The notes below the pieces were generated by a model. The model was not told the origin of the DNA. It saw only the letters and a program-made list of their open reading frames with translations, and searched no databases. The translations under genes and the position numbers were made by a program. Below, piece by piece: positions 6,382-7,850 of a DNA stretch of 7,850 bases (within the stretch, counting starts at the first letter, position 1; every line of letters begins with the position of its first letter). Source of the DNA: Pseudomonadota bacterium (GTDB taxonomy: Bacteria > Pseudomonadota > Gammaproteobacteria > Xanthomonadales > Xanthomonadaceae). The stretch is from the NCBI GenBank assembly GCA_023423855.1, contig JAFAEU010000312.1, positions 1 through 7,850 on the forward strand. Reading direction: 5' to 3'.

Positions 6382-6983
6382 CAGCGGCGGTGACCGGTCT
6401 CGATGAAGCGCAGGAACTCGGCGCGGGTGCGCGCATCCTCGCGGAAGCTGCCGAGCATGGTCGAGGTGACCATGCTGACGCCGCGCTTGTGCACGCCGCG
6501 CGTGGTCATGCACTCGTGGCTGCCGTCGACCACCACGCCCACGCCCTGCGGCGCCAGCGCGCGCTGGATGCAGCCGGCGATCTGCGCGGTCATCTTCTCC
6601 TGCACCTGGAAGCGGCGCGCATAAGCCTCGACCACGCGCGCGAGCTTGCTGATGCCGACCACCTTGCCGTCGGGCAGGTAGCCCACGTGCACGCGGCCGA
6701 TGATCGGCGCCATGTGGTGCTCGCAGTGGCTCTCGAACTCGATGTCGCGCAGCACGATCATTTCGTCGTAGCCGGCGACTTCCTTGAAGGTACGCGCCAG
6801 GTATTCGTCGGGATCGAGCTCGTAGCCGTTGAACCACTCGGTGTAGGCGTTGACCACGCGCTTGGGCGTGTCGAGCAGGCCCTCGCGCGCCGGGTCCTCG
6901 CCGGCCCAGCGCAGCAGGGTGCGCACCGCGTCCTCGGCCTGCGCGCGCGGAACGCCGTTGCGTGCGTCGTCTTGGTTGCTCAC
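6381..6983 (-). CDS. folE: GTP cyclohydrolase I
   Basis: Catalyses GTP + H2O to 7,8-dihydroneopterin triphosphate + formate, the first step of tetrahydrofolate synthesis, in the cytoplasm; the family forms homodecamers. The 200-residue product shows the zinc and active-site motif [13 protein letters not shown] at 84-96 (Cys87, His89 and His90) and HECMTTRGV at 156-164 with Cys158. The spacing Cys87 to Cys158 equals that of Cys110 to Cys181 in E. coli FolE. Other family stretches are [20 protein letters not shown] at 110-129 and [15 protein letters not shown] at 169-183. The start is taken as GTG at 6983, with a weak GGCAGG eight bases upstream; the longer open frame runs through a palindromic repeat and is unlikely to be coding. 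It overlaps ychJ by one base, forming a probable two-gene operon. A small palindrome and a TTGACT lie upstream. Confidence 0.95.
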   Translation of the reverse strand: MSNQDDARNGVPRAQAEDAVRTLLRWAGEDPAREGLLDTPKRVVNAYTEWFNGYELDPDEYLARTFKEVAGYDEMIVLRDIEFESHCEHHMAPIIGRVHVGYLPDGKVVGISKLARVVEAYARRFQVQEKMTAQIAGCIQRALAPQGVGVVVDGSHECMTTRGVHKRGVSMVTSTMLGSFREDARTRAEFLRFIETGHRR

Positions 6984-7052
6984 GGACGGGGCCTGCCTGC
7001 GGGAATCGGGCCGTACATGGTACCGCGCGGGCGGGAGATTCGTGGAGTCAAC

Positions 7053-7071
7053 GTTCTCCGCCCCGGAGAAC
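7053..7071 (-). promoter_or_regulatory. Perfect 8-bp palindrome upstream of folE, possible operator
   Basis: GTTCTCCG (7053-7060) and CGGAGAAC (7064-7071) are exact inverted copies with a 3-base spacer. On the minus strand the palindrome ends one base before TTGACT (7051-7046), a good -35 match. The only -10-like box downstream, TACCAT (7022-7017), is 23 bases away, which is too long for a normal sigma-70 promoter. It is therefore an operator-like site or a hairpin of unproven role. Confidence 0.4.
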
Positions 7072-7085
7072 GGCATCCTCGAGAA

Positions 7086-7160
7086 TGTCATCCCGAGCGC
7101 AGCCAGGGATCCTTGCTTCCAGCATGGGAAACAAGATCCCTCGCTGCGCTGGGGATGACA
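7086..7160. repeat. Long-hairpin intergenic repeat with TGTCATCCC ends
   Basis: The ends are TGTCATCCC (7086-7094) and GGGATGACA (7152-7160). Almost the whole left arm (7086-7115) pairs with the right arm (7132-7160): AGCGCAGC with GCTGCGCT, AGGGATC with GATCCCT and TTG with CAA, leaving two mismatches and one bulge. The 16-base loop holds TTCC/GGAA. It begins 28 bp after the efflux-channel stop and lies upstream of folE, so it could end the upstream transcript. The end sequences resemble the other repeats but the internal design differs. Confidence 0.75.
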
Positions 7161-7188
7161 GTGAAAGCTTTCCGGCCGGGATCCCGGT

Positions 7189-7850
7189 TCAACGTCGCCC
7201 GGCGATGCGCTCGCGCTCCGGCAACACCTGCGGCCAGCCGCCGGCCAGGGCCTTGTACAGCGCCACCGCGCTGGCGACGCTGCGGGTGCGGCCGTCGGCG
7301 AAGGCGTCCTGTGCCTGCAGCTGCACGCGTTCGGCGTCGAGCACGTCGAGCAGGCCCGAGGCGCCGGCCTCGAAGCGCGCGCGCGCCAGTCGCGCGGCCT
7401 GTTCGCTGTCGATCGCCGCACGCTCCAGGTGCGCGTCCTCGCTGCGCGCGCGCGAGTGCCGCACCATCGCGTTCTCGGCGTCCTCCAGCGCCAGCAGCAC
7501 CGACTGCTGGTAGCGCGCGAGTTCGCCCTCGGCGTCGGCGTTCGCGGCGGCGATGCGCGCGCGCACGCGGCCGACGTCGAGGAACGACCAGTCGATGCCC
7601 AGCGCGACGATCCGCGTCTCGCTGTCGCGCTCGAACAGCGCGCTGCTGTCGATCGCCTGGCTGCCGATCAGGCCGCCGAGGGTGAAGCGCGGGAACAGGT
7701 CGGCGGTGGCGATCCCGATTCGCGCGGTGGCCGCGTGCAGGCGCGCTTCGGCGGCGGCGATGTCGGGGCGGCTGCGCAGCAGTTCGCCGGGCGTGCCGGC
7801 ATCGATGCGCGGCGGCAGCGACGGCAGCGGCTTCGCCGGCGCCAGCGCAC
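7189..7850 (-). CDS. NodT/OprM-type outer-membrane efflux channel, C-terminal part
   Basis: The last 219 residues of an outer-membrane factor of the type that completes tripartite RND or MacB-type efflux pumps as a trimeric channel-tunnel; the N-terminus lies beyond the right edge. The visible part begins near a conserved stretch: [20 protein letters not shown] followed by [17 protein letters not shown], which in this family opens the second structural repeat. Later come the long alpha-hairpin region ([20 protein letters not shown]) and the closing [20 protein letters not shown] with [13 protein letters not shown], typical of the family C-terminus. The reading frame is open to the window edge, and the internal ATG near 7566 is not a start. 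By family habit the pump and adaptor genes should lie just upstream, outside the window; that is inference. Substrate unknown. Confidence 0.92.
   Translation of the reverse strand, partial: ALAPAKPLPSLPPRIDAGTPGELLRSRPDIAAAEARLHAATARIGIATADLFPRFTLGGLIGSQAIDSSALFERDSETRIVALGIDWSFLDVGRVRARIAAANADAEGELARYQQSVLLALEDAENAMVRHSRARSEDAHLERAAIDSEQAARLARARFEAGASGLLDVLDAERVQLQAQDAFADGRTRSVASAVALYKALAGGWPQVLPERERIAGRR

Noticed and set aside
2521..7160. The repeated CATCCC units as a CRISPR array
   Set aside because: The units are kilobases apart, vary in sequence, and have no regular spacers or cas genes nearby.
6390..7685. Long plus-strand open frame spanning folE and the efflux-channel region
   Set aside because: It crosses an intergenic repeat and runs antisense to two recognised genes, and its end is Arg/Ala/Pro-rich low-complexity.

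Overview
The window is high-GC bacterial DNA with dense coding, strong G/C at third codon positions, frequent GTG starts and short intergenic gaps. The gene set and the scattered CGTCATCCC-type palindromes suggest a gammaproteobacterium of the Xanthomonadaceae/Lysobacteraceae type (Lysobacter, Luteimonas, Xanthomonas and relatives). That placement is an inference from style and family resemblance, not from a marker gene.

Layout. On the left, a patatin-like phospholipase with membrane segments (minus strand, C-terminus cut off by the window edge) diverges from an SGNH/GDSL-type hydrolase (plus strand). Next is a plus-strand lipoprotein of the I78 peptidase-inhibitor family. From about 2580 to the right edge every gene is on the minus strand. 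In left-to-right order these are a tiny cysteine-containing lipoprotein, a TetA-like 12-helix MFS transporter, an MltB-type lytic murein transglycosylase with a C-terminal peptidoglycan-binding domain, a YchJ-family protein translationally coupled to GTP cyclohydrolase I (folE), and the C-terminal part of a NodT/OprM-type outer-membrane efflux channel whose 5' end lies outside the window.

How the genes relate. Most products work in or around the envelope: two lipid or ester hydrolases, two lipoproteins, a peptidoglycan lyase, an inner-membrane exporter and an outer-membrane channel. folE supplies the first step of tetrahydrofolate/pterin synthesis and overlaps ychJ by one base. Apart from folE-ychJ, no multi-gene operon is clear inside the window.

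Non-coding layer. Four intergenic gaps carry inverted repeats built on CGTCATCCC...GGGATGACG. Three loci (2521-2548, 4308-4335, 5899-5973) belong to one family. Its four hairpin units carry A, C, G or T at the same stem position, each with the matching partner base, which is compensatory variation. The locus at 7086-7160 has similar ends but a different, long single-hairpin design. Two further structures are a perfect 8-bp palindrome upstream of folE and a perfect 12-bp inverted repeat just after the transglycosylase stop codon. I found no CRISPR array, tRNA, rRNA, transposase or convincing new multi-gene system. The repeat family and the divergent lipid-hydrolase pair are the items most worth a second look.
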